Shown here one piece after another: positions 1 to 6,386 of a stretch of 6,870 bases of DNA; position 1 is the first letter of the stretch; every line of letters starts with the position of its first letter. The notes beneath the pieces were generated by a model. That model was not told the origin of the DNA. It worked only from the letters and a program-made list of their open reading frames with translations, and did not search any database. The DNA is from Ignavibacteriaceae bacterium. Its GTDB lineage: Bacteria; Bacteroidota; Ignavibacteria; Ignavibacteriales; Ignavibacteriaceae. The DNA is taken from contig JAIOIM010000586.1 of the NCBI GenBank assembly GCA_019912505.1, positions 1 through 6,870 on the forward strand. The letters run 5' to 3'. The translations under genes were made by a program, and so were the position numbers.

Positions 1-376
1 GTTTCCAAAAGGATATGAAACAATAATGGGTGAAAGAGGCATCACACTTTCAGGCGGGCAAAAACAACGAGCATCGGTTGCAAGGGCGTTAATTATCGAT
101 CCGAAAATTTTAATTCTTGATGATTCGTTTTCCGCAATTGATACCAATACCGAAGAAGAAATTCTAAAAAACCTAAAAAGATTTATGAAAGGAAGAACAA
201 GTATAATTATAAGTCATAGGGTATCTACGGTGAAGGACGCGGATAAAATAATAGTGCTTTCCGATGGAAAAATTAGAGAAGAAGGAACGCACCAGCAGTT
301 GATTTCAAAAGCGGGTATTTATGCCGATCTGCATTTTAAGCAACTGCTCGAAAAAGAGTTGGAAGAGTTGAATTAA
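1..376 (+). CDS. ABC exporter half-transporter, nucleotide-binding domain end (5' truncated)
   Basis: This is the C-terminal part of an ABC exporter. Its frame is open from base 2 (FPKGYETIMGERG), so the true start and the membrane domain lie upstream of the window; the ATG at 26 is internal. Visible motifs are the canonical signature LSGGQ (bases 47-61), Walker B ILILDD (the second Asp at 122-124), the D-loop SAID and the H-loop His (215-217, IISHR). The catalytic Glu that normally follows the Walker B Asp is replaced by Asp. This substitution is known in one subunit of heterodimeric exporters such as MdlA, BmrC/YheI and TM287. It lies 63 bp before a second half-transporter carrying the complementary defect, so the two are very likely partners in one complex in the cytoplasmic membrane. 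The substrate cannot be read from this fragment. There is no sign of decay in the visible part. Confidence 0.93.
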   Translation, partial: FPKGYETIMGERGITLSGGQKQRASVARALIIDPKILILDDSFSAIDTNTEEEILKNLKRFMKGRTSIIISHRVSTVKDADKIIVLSDGKIREEGTHQQLISKAGIYADLHFKQLLEKELEELN

Positions 377-439
377 TCATGCAGACCGGAAACACAAAAA
401 AATGTTTAAGTTTATAAAACAAAAGATTGTTTAGAATTT

Positions 440-2233
440 ATGTCGAATGACTATAAGAGCGATGAAGAAATACTCGGGAAAGCCTACGATGCCCGTTTGA
501 TGAAACGGCTGCTCGGTTATATAAAGCCGTATAAAAAGTATGTTGTTTTTGCTATACTTTTAAATATTGTTGTTGCCGCGCTCGGTCCGGTACGTCCATA
601 TTTAAGCAAAGTAGCTGTTGATGAATATATCGCGAAATCGGATTATCACGGTTTGATGATGGTTTCGGTTTTAATTTTTGCAGCACTACTTCTTCAATCT
701 GTTATTCAATATTTTTTAACTTATTACACGCAGTACCTTGGGCAAAAAACTATATACGATTTACGCATGCAGCTTTTTTCGCATACACAAAAACTTGCGC
801 TTAAATTTTTTGACAAAACACCAATCGGTAGATTGGTTACCCGCGTTACAAATGATGTTGAATCACTAAACCAGCTTTTTTCATCCGGCATTGTAATGGT
901 ATTTAGTGATGTTTTTACAATCCTATGGATACTGGGTTTTATGTTTTTTATGGATGTAAAACTATCTCTAGTTACTCTGGCAGTACTGCCCATATTAATT
1001 TACGGCACATTTCTCTTTAGAAAAAAAGTGAGAGGAACTTACAGGGACGTCCGCCTCCATCTTGCGCGCTTGAATAGTTATATGCAGGAACATATAACCG
1101 GAATGAATGTAGTCCAGATTTTTAGAAAAGAAGCTACCGAAGAAAAAAAATATGCCAGAATAAACGCCGATCACCGGGATGCGAATATTCGTTCTATTTT
1201 TTATTACGCTATTTTTTTCCCCTCCGTGGAGTTAATAAGTTCAATTGCCATTGCTATGATTATCTGGTATGGCGGCGGCGAAGTGGTACAAAGTTCACTC
1301 ACAATTGGTGTGCTGTTTGCTTTTCTTCAATATACTGAAATGTTTTTTAGACCTATCCGCGACCTTTCAGAAAAATATAACATCATGCAAACCGCTATGG
1401 CATCATCCGAAAGAATATTTAAATTATTGGATAGCGATACATTTATTGCAAACCCCGAAAACCCTGTAAAGTTTGAAAGAACAAATGGCGAAATAGAGTT
1501 TAAAGACGTTTGGTTTGCTTATACCGAGGATGAATATGTTTTAAAAAATATTTCATTCAAAATAAAACCTGGTGAAACGGTTGCGATAGTGGGGCATACC
1601 GGTGCCGGAAAAACGAGTATAATAAATATCTTAACAAGATTTTATGATATTCAGAAAGGTTCAATTCTTGTTGACGGAATTGACATTCGGAGGCTTGATA
1701 AGCGGGATTTGAGAAAACATATTTCGGTGGTGCTGCAGGATGTATTTTTATTTTCAGGGGATATAAAATCAAACATCAGCATGTCGAACGATGAGATACC
1801 TCTTGATAAATTAAGGCAGGCAGCCAGTACTGTCGGCGCCGACAAATTTATAAATGTTCTTCCCGATAAATACGATGAAGTAGTAAAAGAACGGGGCGCA
1901 ACACTCAGTGTGGGACAAAAGCAGCTAATATCATTCGCGCGCGCGCTGGCTTACGATCCGCAAATTTTAATACTTGATGAAGCTACTTCAAGTGTGGATA
2001 CGGAAACGGAGCTGCTTATTCAAACGGCTATTGAAAAACTATTAGTTGGAAGAACCGCAATTGTAATAGCGCACAGATTATCGACAATACAAAGTGCCGA
2101 TAAAATAATAGTAATGCACAAAGGAGAAATTAGGGAAACCGGCAACCATCAGGAATTACTTGCCAAACGAGGTATTTATTTTAAATTATATCAGTTGCAG
2201 TACAAAGATCAGGAGTTAAAGCGCACGCCATAA
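440..2233 (+). CDS. ABC exporter half-transporter, membrane domain plus ATPase (MdlB/TM288-like partner)
   Basis: A full-length 597-residue half-transporter of the usual fused type. The membrane domain spans about residues 30-310, with hydrophobic stretches near 34-56, 72-95, 150-193, 254-277 and 285-303. The ATPase domain spans about 350-590: Walker A GHTGAGKT 385-392, Q-loop Gln433, signature LSVGQ 489-493, Walker B LILDE 510-514, D-loop SSVD 517-520 and H-loop His545. The catalytic Glu514 is present, but the signature has Val where the first Gly of LSGGQ belongs, as in E. coli MdlB. With the Asp-for-Glu change in the upstream gene, both defects fall in the same composite ATP site, the hallmark of heterodimeric exporters. 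The start at 440 fits the family N-terminus although no Shine-Dalgarno motif precedes it. It probably exports a hydrophobic compound, lipid or drug; the sequence does not say which. It is probably cotranscribed with the upstream gene. Confidence 0.95.
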   Translation: MSNDYKSDEEILGKAYDARLMKRLLGYIKPYKKYVVFAILLNIVVAALGPVRPYLSKVAVDEYIAKSDYHGLMMVSVLIFAALLLQSVIQYFLTYYTQYLGQKTIYDLRMQLFSHTQKLALKFFDKTPIGRLVTRVTNDVESLNQLFSSGIVMVFSDVFTILWILGFMFFMDVKLSLVTLAVLPILIYGTFLFRKKVRGTYRDVRLHLARLNSYMQEHITGMNVVQIFRKEATEEKKYARINADHRDANIRSIFYYAIFFPSVELISSIAIAMIIWYGGGEVVQSSLTIGVLFAFLQYTEMFFRPIRDLSEKYNIMQTAMASSERIFKLLDSDTFIANPENPVKFERTNGEIEFKDVWFAYTEDEYVLKNISFKIKPGETVAIVGHTGAGKTSIINILTRFYDIQKGSILVDGIDIRRLDKRDLRKHISVVLQDVFLFSGDIKSNISMSNDEIPLDKLRQAASTVGADKFINVLPDKYDEVVKERGATLSVGQKQLISFARALAYDPQILILDEATSSVDTETELLIQTAIEKLLVGRTAIVIAHRLSTIQSADKIIVMHKGEIRETGNHQELLAKRGIYFKLYQLQYKDQELKRTP

Positions 2234-2260
2234 AATATTAGTTTAGTTTTATAAACAGCG

Positions 2261-2289
2261 TTGCATATTTGTAAAATTTTGCCGATACT
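2261..2289 (+). promoter_or_regulatory. possible sigma70-type promoter upstream of fbp
   Basis: TTGCAT (2261-2266) is followed after 17 bp by GATACT (2284-2289), matching four of six bases in each consensus box at ideal spacing. It would give fbp a leader of about 220 nt. In DNA this AT-rich such matches arise often by chance, and some related phyla use different promoter sequences, so this is only a candidate. Confidence 0.22.
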
Positions 2290-2508
2290 GCATTAGCATA
2301 TTTCGTTACAGCGACTCTATTATCGCATTCGATATTTTCTATAAAATTTTCAGCAAATAAAATATAACTTTTGTATGATTAAGCAACTTATCTTTTTTCT
2401 ACTCATTTCACTTTTATCCCCATTTTTTAAACTTATCAGTAACAAAATTCAGGTAGTTTATTTACTATCCGCCTTTAATTTTTATAAAAATTATTCAACA
2501 AACAATTT

Positions 2509-2514
2509 GGGAGA
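2509..2514 (+). promoter_or_regulatory. ribosome-binding site of fbp
   Basis: GGGAGA lies five bases before the ATG at 2520. It is the clearest Shine-Dalgarno-like site on the + strand of this window and supports that start. An ATG at 2515 in another frame is followed at once by TAA (ATGTAATG), so the TAA stop of this one-codon frame shares its last base with the fbp ATG. Confidence 0.65.
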
Positions 2515-2519
2515 ATGTA

Positions 2520-3530
2520 ATGTCTAAAACTCGTTTTATGACGCTTGCGCGCTTTATTATTGAACAGGAAAAACTGCACCCGGAAGCTACCGGTGAGCTA
2601 TCAAAACTGCTCCACGATTTATCTCTTGCGGCAAAGATTATATCGCTTGAGGTTAATAAGGCAGGGCTTGTGGATATTCTCGGTTTTACCGGTGAAGCTA
2701 ATGTTCATGGCGAAAAGGTAAAAAAGCTGGATATGTTTGCACACGAAGTGCTCGTAAAAGCAATGGACCACGGCGGGCATCTCTGCGCTATGGCATCCGA
2801 GGAAGAAGAAGGATTAATACATATTCCACCGTACCATAACATCGGTAAATATGTAATGTTATTTGATCCGCTTGACGGCTCATCGAACATAGATGTAAAT
2901 ATAAGTATCGGCACAATTTTTTCAATTTATAAACGTGTTTCTCCCGATGGAAAACCGGGTACAATGGATGACATGATTCAACCAGGTTTTAAACAGGTAG
3001 CTGCAGGTTATGTAGTTTATGGTTCCAGCACAATGTTGGTTTATACAGCCGAGCACGGTGTGCATGGTTTTACGCTTGATCCGGCTTTCGGCGAGTTTCT
3101 TCTTTCGCATGAAAATATCCAAATACCCAAAAGAGCACACATATATTCAATCAATGAAGGTAATTACTTATACTGGCATCCGGGTCTAAAAAAATATATA
3201 AAATTTCTTCAAGAGGAACACAAAGAGGACAATCGTCCTTTTTCATCCCGCTACATCGGCTCTATGGTTGCGGATATTCATCGCAATTTGTTGTACGGCG
3301 GTATTTTTATGTACCCTGCTGATTCACGGAACCCGAACGGAAAACTTCGTTTGATGTACGAGTGCAACCCAATGGCATTTATTGTTGAAGCTGCCGGCGG
3401 AAGAGCCTCGAACGGTAAGGAAAGAATATTAGAAATAAAACCTGAAAAACTCCACCAGCGTATGCCTATTTTTATTGGAAGTGAATACGATGTGAAACTT
3501 GTTGAAGAATTTTTAGCAAGAGAAGAGTAG
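2520..3530 (+). CDS. fbp: class I fructose-1,6-bisphosphatase
   Basis: This cytoplasmic enzyme hydrolyses fructose 1,6-bisphosphate to fructose 6-phosphate, the committed step of gluconeogenesis. The 336 residues match the usual class I length. Visible motifs are the acidic metal-binding run ASEEEE (92-97), DPLDGSSN (116-123; Asp116 and Asp119 as metal ligands), SSRYIGSMVADIHR (242-255; Arg244 is the conserved active-site Arg) and MYECNPMAFIVEAAGG (279-294; Glu281 as metal ligand). By eye-alignment to the pig enzyme, AMP-site residues are kept: Thr24 and Glu26 in ATGEL, Lys110 and Tyr111 before the active-site motif, and Lys138 in place of Arg140. Inhibition by AMP is therefore plausible. The start at 2520 is supported by a GGGAGA site. 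It sits alone, with noncoding DNA on both sides and a hairpin downstream. Confidence 0.97.
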   Translation: MSKTRFMTLARFIIEQEKLHPEATGELSKLLHDLSLAAKIISLEVNKAGLVDILGFTGEANVHGEKVKKLDMFAHEVLVKAMDHGGHLCAMASEEEEGLIHIPPYHNIGKYVMLFDPLDGSSNIDVNISIGTIFSIYKRVSPDGKPGTMDDMIQPGFKQVAAGYVVYGSSTMLVYTAEHGVHGFTLDPAFGEFLLSHENIQIPKRAHIYSINEGNYLYWHPGLKKYIKFLQEEHKEDNRPFSSRYIGSMVADIHRNLLYGGIFMYPADSRNPNGKLRLMYECNPMAFIVEAAGGRASNGKERILEIKPEKLHQRMPIFIGSEYDVKLVEEFLAREE

Positions 3531-3563
3531 CTAAATTTGTAGGGACAAAAAATCTGTGTGTAG

Positions 3564-3638
3564 AAAAGCTTATAAGGCTGTCTTAAAAGCCAATGAGGTA
3601 TTTCCCTAAATAATCTCCTCTTATAAGACAGCTTTTTT
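3564..3638 (+). terminator. hairpin with T-run after fbp (terminator, or paired transposon-like ends)
   Basis: The arm GCTGTCTTAAAAG (3577-3589) pairs with CTTATAAGACAGC (3620-3632) with one mismatch over 13 bases. The stem can extend outward through 3574-3576, including a G-U pair. Six Ts follow (3633-3638). The position between convergent genes fits a rho-independent terminator for fbp. Two features are odd: the 30-base loop is long, and a second left arm AAAAGCTTATAAG (3564-3576) can pair with the same right arm if ACA bulges, so two folds compete. The arm sequences also resemble terminal inverted repeats of some insertion sequences, so a miniature element or excision scar is an alternative. 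Confidence 0.55.
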
Positions 3639-3652
3639 AAATTGATAAAACT

Positions 3653-3919
3653 TTAATTTTTTATTTTATCTACTTCTGCTTTTATTAGTTTAGCAAGTTC
3701 TTCCGGCGATATTCCTTTTATTGTAAGCTTCAAAGATTTTACAAGAATCTCCGGTTCATCGCCTTCTCCCCTCATGAATTTAAAAAGTGAAAAACCCATT
3801 CTGTTACGGTCGTTTACTACCGGAAGGTATTCGTTTAATTCTTCAACTATTCCGTAAACTTTTTTTTCTAATGAATCTTCGGGAAATTTTTTTACTCCCG
3901 CCGGCGGTAATGTTGTCAT
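3653..3919 (-). CDS. hypothetical protein, 88 residues
   Basis: I do not recognise this protein. It is soluble-looking and charged, with no signal peptide, membrane segment or cysteine. The N-terminus (MTTLPPAGVKKFPEDS) is proline-rich and probably flexible. Residues about 17-33 look helical; a short conserved-looking centre (NDRNRMGFSLFKFMRGEGDEP, about 36-56) is followed by a strand-like stretch (LVKSLKLTIKG) and an amphipathic C-terminal helix (about 71-87). The reading frame is supported by an AGGA ribosome-binding motif six bases before the ATG and by the lack of any competing gene. It is convergent with fbp and divergent from the glycosyltransferase, so it is probably a single-gene unit. 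Nothing in the context assigns a role. Confidence 0.72.
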   Translation of the reverse strand: MTTLPPAGVKKFPEDSLEKKVYGIVEELNEYLPVVNDRNRMGFSLFKFMRGEGDEPEILVKSLKLTIKGISPEELAKLIKAEVDKIKN

Positions 3920-4083
3920 TTTTATTCCTAATTTAATTAGCTAAAAATAATACCGCTTACTCAAAAGAGCAACTTAATTTGAAATTATTGTTAAATATGG
4001 TTTGATAATTTTTAACATTTCATAAGTTTTATCTATTTTTCCGAAAGAATTTTTTACTATTTAACACTATTTAACACTGTTTA
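3920..4083. other. divergent intergenic region
   Basis: This 164-bp, very AT-rich spacer separates the minus-strand orphan from the plus-strand glycosyltransferase operon, so promoters for both should lie here. On the + strand TTGAAA (3979-3984) and GATAAT (4004-4009) are promoter-like, but the spacing of 19 bp is long. On the - strand TATTAT (complement of 3947-3952) could be a -10 box, with no good -35. Near the right end is a 10-bp tandem repeat, and GTTAAATA (3990-3997) is an inverted copy of its TATTTAAC core. Confidence 0.45.
3926..3929 (-). promoter_or_regulatory. ribosome-binding site of the 88-residue gene
   Basis: Read on the minus strand, AGGA lies six bases upstream of the ATG at 3919. 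Good spacing supports both the start codon and the reality of this small gene. Confidence 0.5.
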
Positions 4084-4085
4084 TT
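4056..4085 (+). repeat. 10-bp tandem direct repeat, two exact copies plus one partial
   Basis: ACTATTTAAC occurs twice in a row (4056-4065, 4066-4075) and is followed by ACTGTTTATT (4076-4085), which matches at seven of ten positions. The period is close to one DNA helical turn, so the copies would face the same side of the helix, as for regulator half-sites. Simple slippage in AT-rich DNA is an equal possibility. The third copy includes the TTG at 4084, an alternative start for the next gene. Confidence 0.8.
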
Positions 4086-4122
4086 GAAAAACCAAAATCA
4101 AAATATTCTTCATGCCATTCAA

Positions 4123-5109
4123 ATGGGTGCAATAAAAAAGATACTAATTGTTCGTTTTAGTTCGCTCGGCGATGTGCTTCTAACTTCACCGTTTATCCGA
4201 TCTCTAAAAAAACAATTTCCAAATCTGATTATTGATTTTGTGGTTAAAGAAAGTTATAAAGATATTTTGGTAAACAATCCTTACATCAATAAGCTATATA
4301 CCCTGCCGAGTCAAAAGGATAAACTCTTACAATTTGCGATAGACCTGTACGAGAACAATTACGATCTAATAGTTGATCTTCAAAATAATTTTCGTTCATC
4401 TTCCTTGATAAAAAAATTAAACGGACGCAAAACAGTTTTTAATAAAAGAACTATTTTGAAGTTTTTACTCGTAAAATTTAAAATAAATATGTTAAAAGAT
4501 GAACCGCAAATACCATTAAGATATGCCGAGACTATTCCCGGTTTTAAATTAGATCCCGGCGGTCTTGATCTATTCGGCAATAAAATGCCGAACAAAAAAC
4601 TTGAAGCAAATAATAACCTTATTGGCTTCTGTCCCGGTTCGCGTCATTTTACAAAAATGTGGCCAAAAGAATATTTTATTGAACTCGGCAATATTTTATC
4701 AAAAGCTGGTTATCGAATAGTTTTATTCGGCGGTAAAAGCGATAAAGTTATTTGCAGTGAGCTTCACTCGGCAATTACCAACTCTTTATCTTTATGCGGT
4801 GATGATGATATTTTACAAATTGCCGCAGATATGCAAATGTGTAAATTAGTTGTATGCAATGATTCGGGTTTGATGCACGCCGCCTGCGCTGTTAAAATAC
4901 CTGTGATTGTTTTTTTTGGCTCAACTGTAAAAGAATTTGGTTTTACCCCTTACAAAAACAAAAATTTAATTTTAGAAAACAATTCTTTATCTTGCAGACC
5001 TTGTTCACACATAGGCAGGGCAAGCTGTCCAAAAGGTCATTTTAAGTGTATGCTTCAATTAACCCCGCAGCTTGCTTACAAAAATATCGTCGAACTTTTA
5101 GAATCATAA
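4123..5109 (+). CDS. GT9 family glycosyltransferase (heptosyltransferase, LPS core)
   Basis: GT9 enzymes transfer ADP-heptose to the Kdo or heptose of the LPS inner core at the inner membrane. I chose the ATG at 4123 (328 residues) because MGAIKKILIVRFSSLGD matches how the family begins; a TTG at 4084 would add 13 unlike residues from repeat DNA. Neither start has a Shine-Dalgarno site. Numbering from 4123, the N-terminal domain holds RFSSLGD (11-17), whose Asp is at the catalytic-base position known in WaaC. The C-terminal domain holds PGSRHFTKMWP (171-181) and NDSGLMH (246-252), typical donor-binding motifs. Near the end is a four-cysteine cluster, CRPC (291-294), Cys302 and Cys309, seen in many GT9 members and possibly metal-binding. 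The stop overlaps the waaA start by one base, so the pair is translationally coupled. Which heptose linkage it makes is uncertain. Confidence 0.9.
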   Translation: MGAIKKILIVRFSSLGDVLLTSPFIRSLKKQFPNLIIDFVVKESYKDILVNNPYINKLYTLPSQKDKLLQFAIDLYENNYDLIVDLQNNFRSSSLIKKLNGRKTVFNKRTILKFLLVKFKINMLKDEPQIPLRYAETIPGFKLDPGGLDLFGNKMPNKKLEANNNLIGFCPGSRHFTKMWPKEYFIELGNILSKAGYRIVLFGGKSDKVICSELHSAITNSLSLCGDDDILQIAADMQMCKLVVCNDSGLMHAACAVKIPVIVFFGSTVKEFGFTPYKNKNLILENNSLSCRPCSHIGRASCPKGHFKCMLQLTPQLAYKNIVELLES

Positions 5110-6386
5110 TGAAATCAATTTGGTATTTAATATATAACGTAATAATTGTACCGGCATTATTTTTATTAATAAAGATTGCCGGTTTATTTAATTCAAAAAT
5201 AAAACGTGGCGTAGCTGGCAGAAAAAGGTTATTTGAAGATTTATTATTAACTGCGGCTAATCTCGATAAAAATAAAAAGCTTATCTGGTTTCATTCATCT
5301 TCACTTGGCGAGTTTGAGCAGGCAAAACCTATACTTGAGAAACTAAAAAAAGACTTTAATATAAACGTATTGGTTACTTTCTTCTCTCCTTCCGGGTATG
5401 ACAACTCTCGAAAATATCCTTATGCCGATATAGTCTCATACATCCCGTTCGATTCGGTTTCACAGTCAAAAAAATTTATTAGCATAGTTCGCCCGGATGT
5501 TGCAATACTTATGCGATACGATATCTGGCCGAATCATATTTGGGAAATGAAAAAAGCGAATATTCCATACTTCCTTGTTGACGCTACAATGAAAAAAAGT
5601 TCGCCCCGAAAGATTCCGATTATTAAAAACTTTCACCGGCTCTTGTTCAAAGATTTTACAAGAATTTTAACTGTTTCCACGGAAGATGAAAAAGGATTTA
5701 AAGATTTCGGCTGCACCGATGAGCAGGTAACTGCAGTTGGGGATACTCGCTTTGACAGGGTTTACCAAAGAAGCAGTTTAGCGCACGGAATGAATTTAAT
5801 AAAAGATGATTTATTAAAAGATAAAAAAATATTCGTCGTTGTCAGTGCATGGGAGCAGGACGAAGAAGTTTTAATCCCTGCCTTTAAGAAACTTGCCCGC
5901 TTCGATAAAGATGTTTTATTAATAATTGCACCACACGAGCCGACAGTATTACACCTCGAAAAAATTGAACATGAGTTTACTGGTGAACTCGCTACTATTC
6001 GGTTTTCATCAATGAATAACTATATGGGGGAGCATATAATAATTGTGGACTCTATCGGAATATTATTAACGCTTTATACATACGCACATGCTGCGTTTGT
6101 TGGGGGAAGTTTTAAACAGGGTATACACAATGTTCTTGAAGCCGCTGTTTATGGAATTCCGGTGTTGTTCGGTCCGAAGATTGACAACTCCCAGGAAACC
6201 CGTGAACTGCTAAAACGAGGCGGAGGCATTTTAATAAAAAACAAACGGGATGCTTTTAAACAACTCCGTATTTTGTTCAGCAATGAAAATGTGAGGAAAG
6301 AAAAAGGGAATATATCATTCAATTATGTTCAGGAAAATCTTGGAGCCACTGACAAAATAATAAAAGAAATTTCTTCCTACATGTAA
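5109..6386 (+). CDS. waaA: 3-deoxy-D-manno-octulosonic acid (Kdo) transferase
   Basis: WaaA/KdtA moves Kdo from CMP-Kdo onto lipid IVA, the first step of LPS core assembly, on the cytoplasmic face of the inner membrane. The 425 residues match the family length. The start at 5109 is chosen because the preceding stop overlaps it (TAATG) and the protein then opens with a membrane anchor (about residues 4-24); a longer frame from 5046 would lie inside the previous gene. Motifs in order are GVAGRKRLFE (34-43), HSSSLGEFEQ (62-71) with Glu68 at the catalytic-base position, RYDIWPN (136-142), GDTRFDRV (211-218), APHE (274-277), VDSIGILLTLY (313-323) and GGSFKQGIHNVLEAA (332-346). All are classic WaaA landmarks. 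The usual GSTW block reads VSAWEQDEE (245-253), a mild variation. Whether it adds one or more Kdo residues cannot be told. Confidence 0.96.
   Translation: MKSIWYLIYNVIIVPALFLLIKIAGLFNSKIKRGVAGRKRLFEDLLLTAANLDKNKKLIWFHSSSLGEFEQAKPILEKLKKDFNINVLVTFFSPSGYDNSRKYPYADIVSYIPFDSVSQSKKFISIVRPDVAILMRYDIWPNHIWEMKKANIPYFLVDATMKKSSPRKIPIIKNFHRLLFKDFTRILTVSTEDEKGFKDFGCTDEQVTAVGDTRFDRVYQRSSLAHGMNLIKDDLLKDKKIFVVVSAWEQDEEVLIPAFKKLARFDKDVLLIIAPHEPTVLHLEKIEHEFTGELATIRFSSMNNYMGEHIIIVDSIGILLTLYTYAHAAFVGGSFKQGIHNVLEAAVYGIPVLFGPKIDNSQETRELLKRGGGILIKNKRDAFKQLRILFSNENVRKEKGNISFNYVQENLGATDKIIKEISSYM

Larger units (their letters stand above)
2234..2519. other. intergenic region between ABC exporter and fbp
   Basis: This is 286 bp of AT-rich DNA with no convincing gene. 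It holds a weak sigma70-like promoter candidate at its left end, a 50-codon hydrophobic frame that runs from 2375 into the start of fbp (listed as a finding only), and a purine-rich ribosome-binding site just before fbp. I found no strong hairpin with a T-run after the ABC gene, so where the exporter transcript ends is unclear. Confidence 0.7.

Noticed and set aside
402..434. Ten-codon frame (MFKFIKQKIV) between the two ABC genes
   Set aside because: Too short to judge, with no ribosome-binding site, in AT-rich spacer DNA; chance is the simpler explanation.
724..993. Minus-strand open frame inside the ABC gene, and similar frames at 1557-1845, 2705-3140 and 4380-4595 (-) and 1269-1469 (+)
   Set aside because: All lie within strongly supported coding regions in other frames, have no recognisable protein features and are expected by chance.
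1934..1947. Alternating CG run (TCGCGCGCGCGCTG) in the second ABC gene
   Set aside because: It encodes the ordinary ARAL segment after the signature motif; codon choice explains it.
2241..2256. Small hairpin GTTTA/TAAAC after the second ABC gene
   Set aside because: It is a five-pair AT-only stem with no T-run, too weak to call a terminator.
4084..4122. TTG at 4084 as the start of the GT9 gene
   Set aside because: It falls inside the 10-bp repeat, has no Shine-Dalgarno site and adds residues unlike the family N-terminus. It remains possible, since the ATG at 4123 also lacks a clear site.
5046..5108. Upstream extension of waaA from an ATG at 5046
   Set aside because: It lies wholly inside the GT9 gene, its residues do not look like the family, and the TAATG overlap with the membrane anchor marks 5109 as the start.
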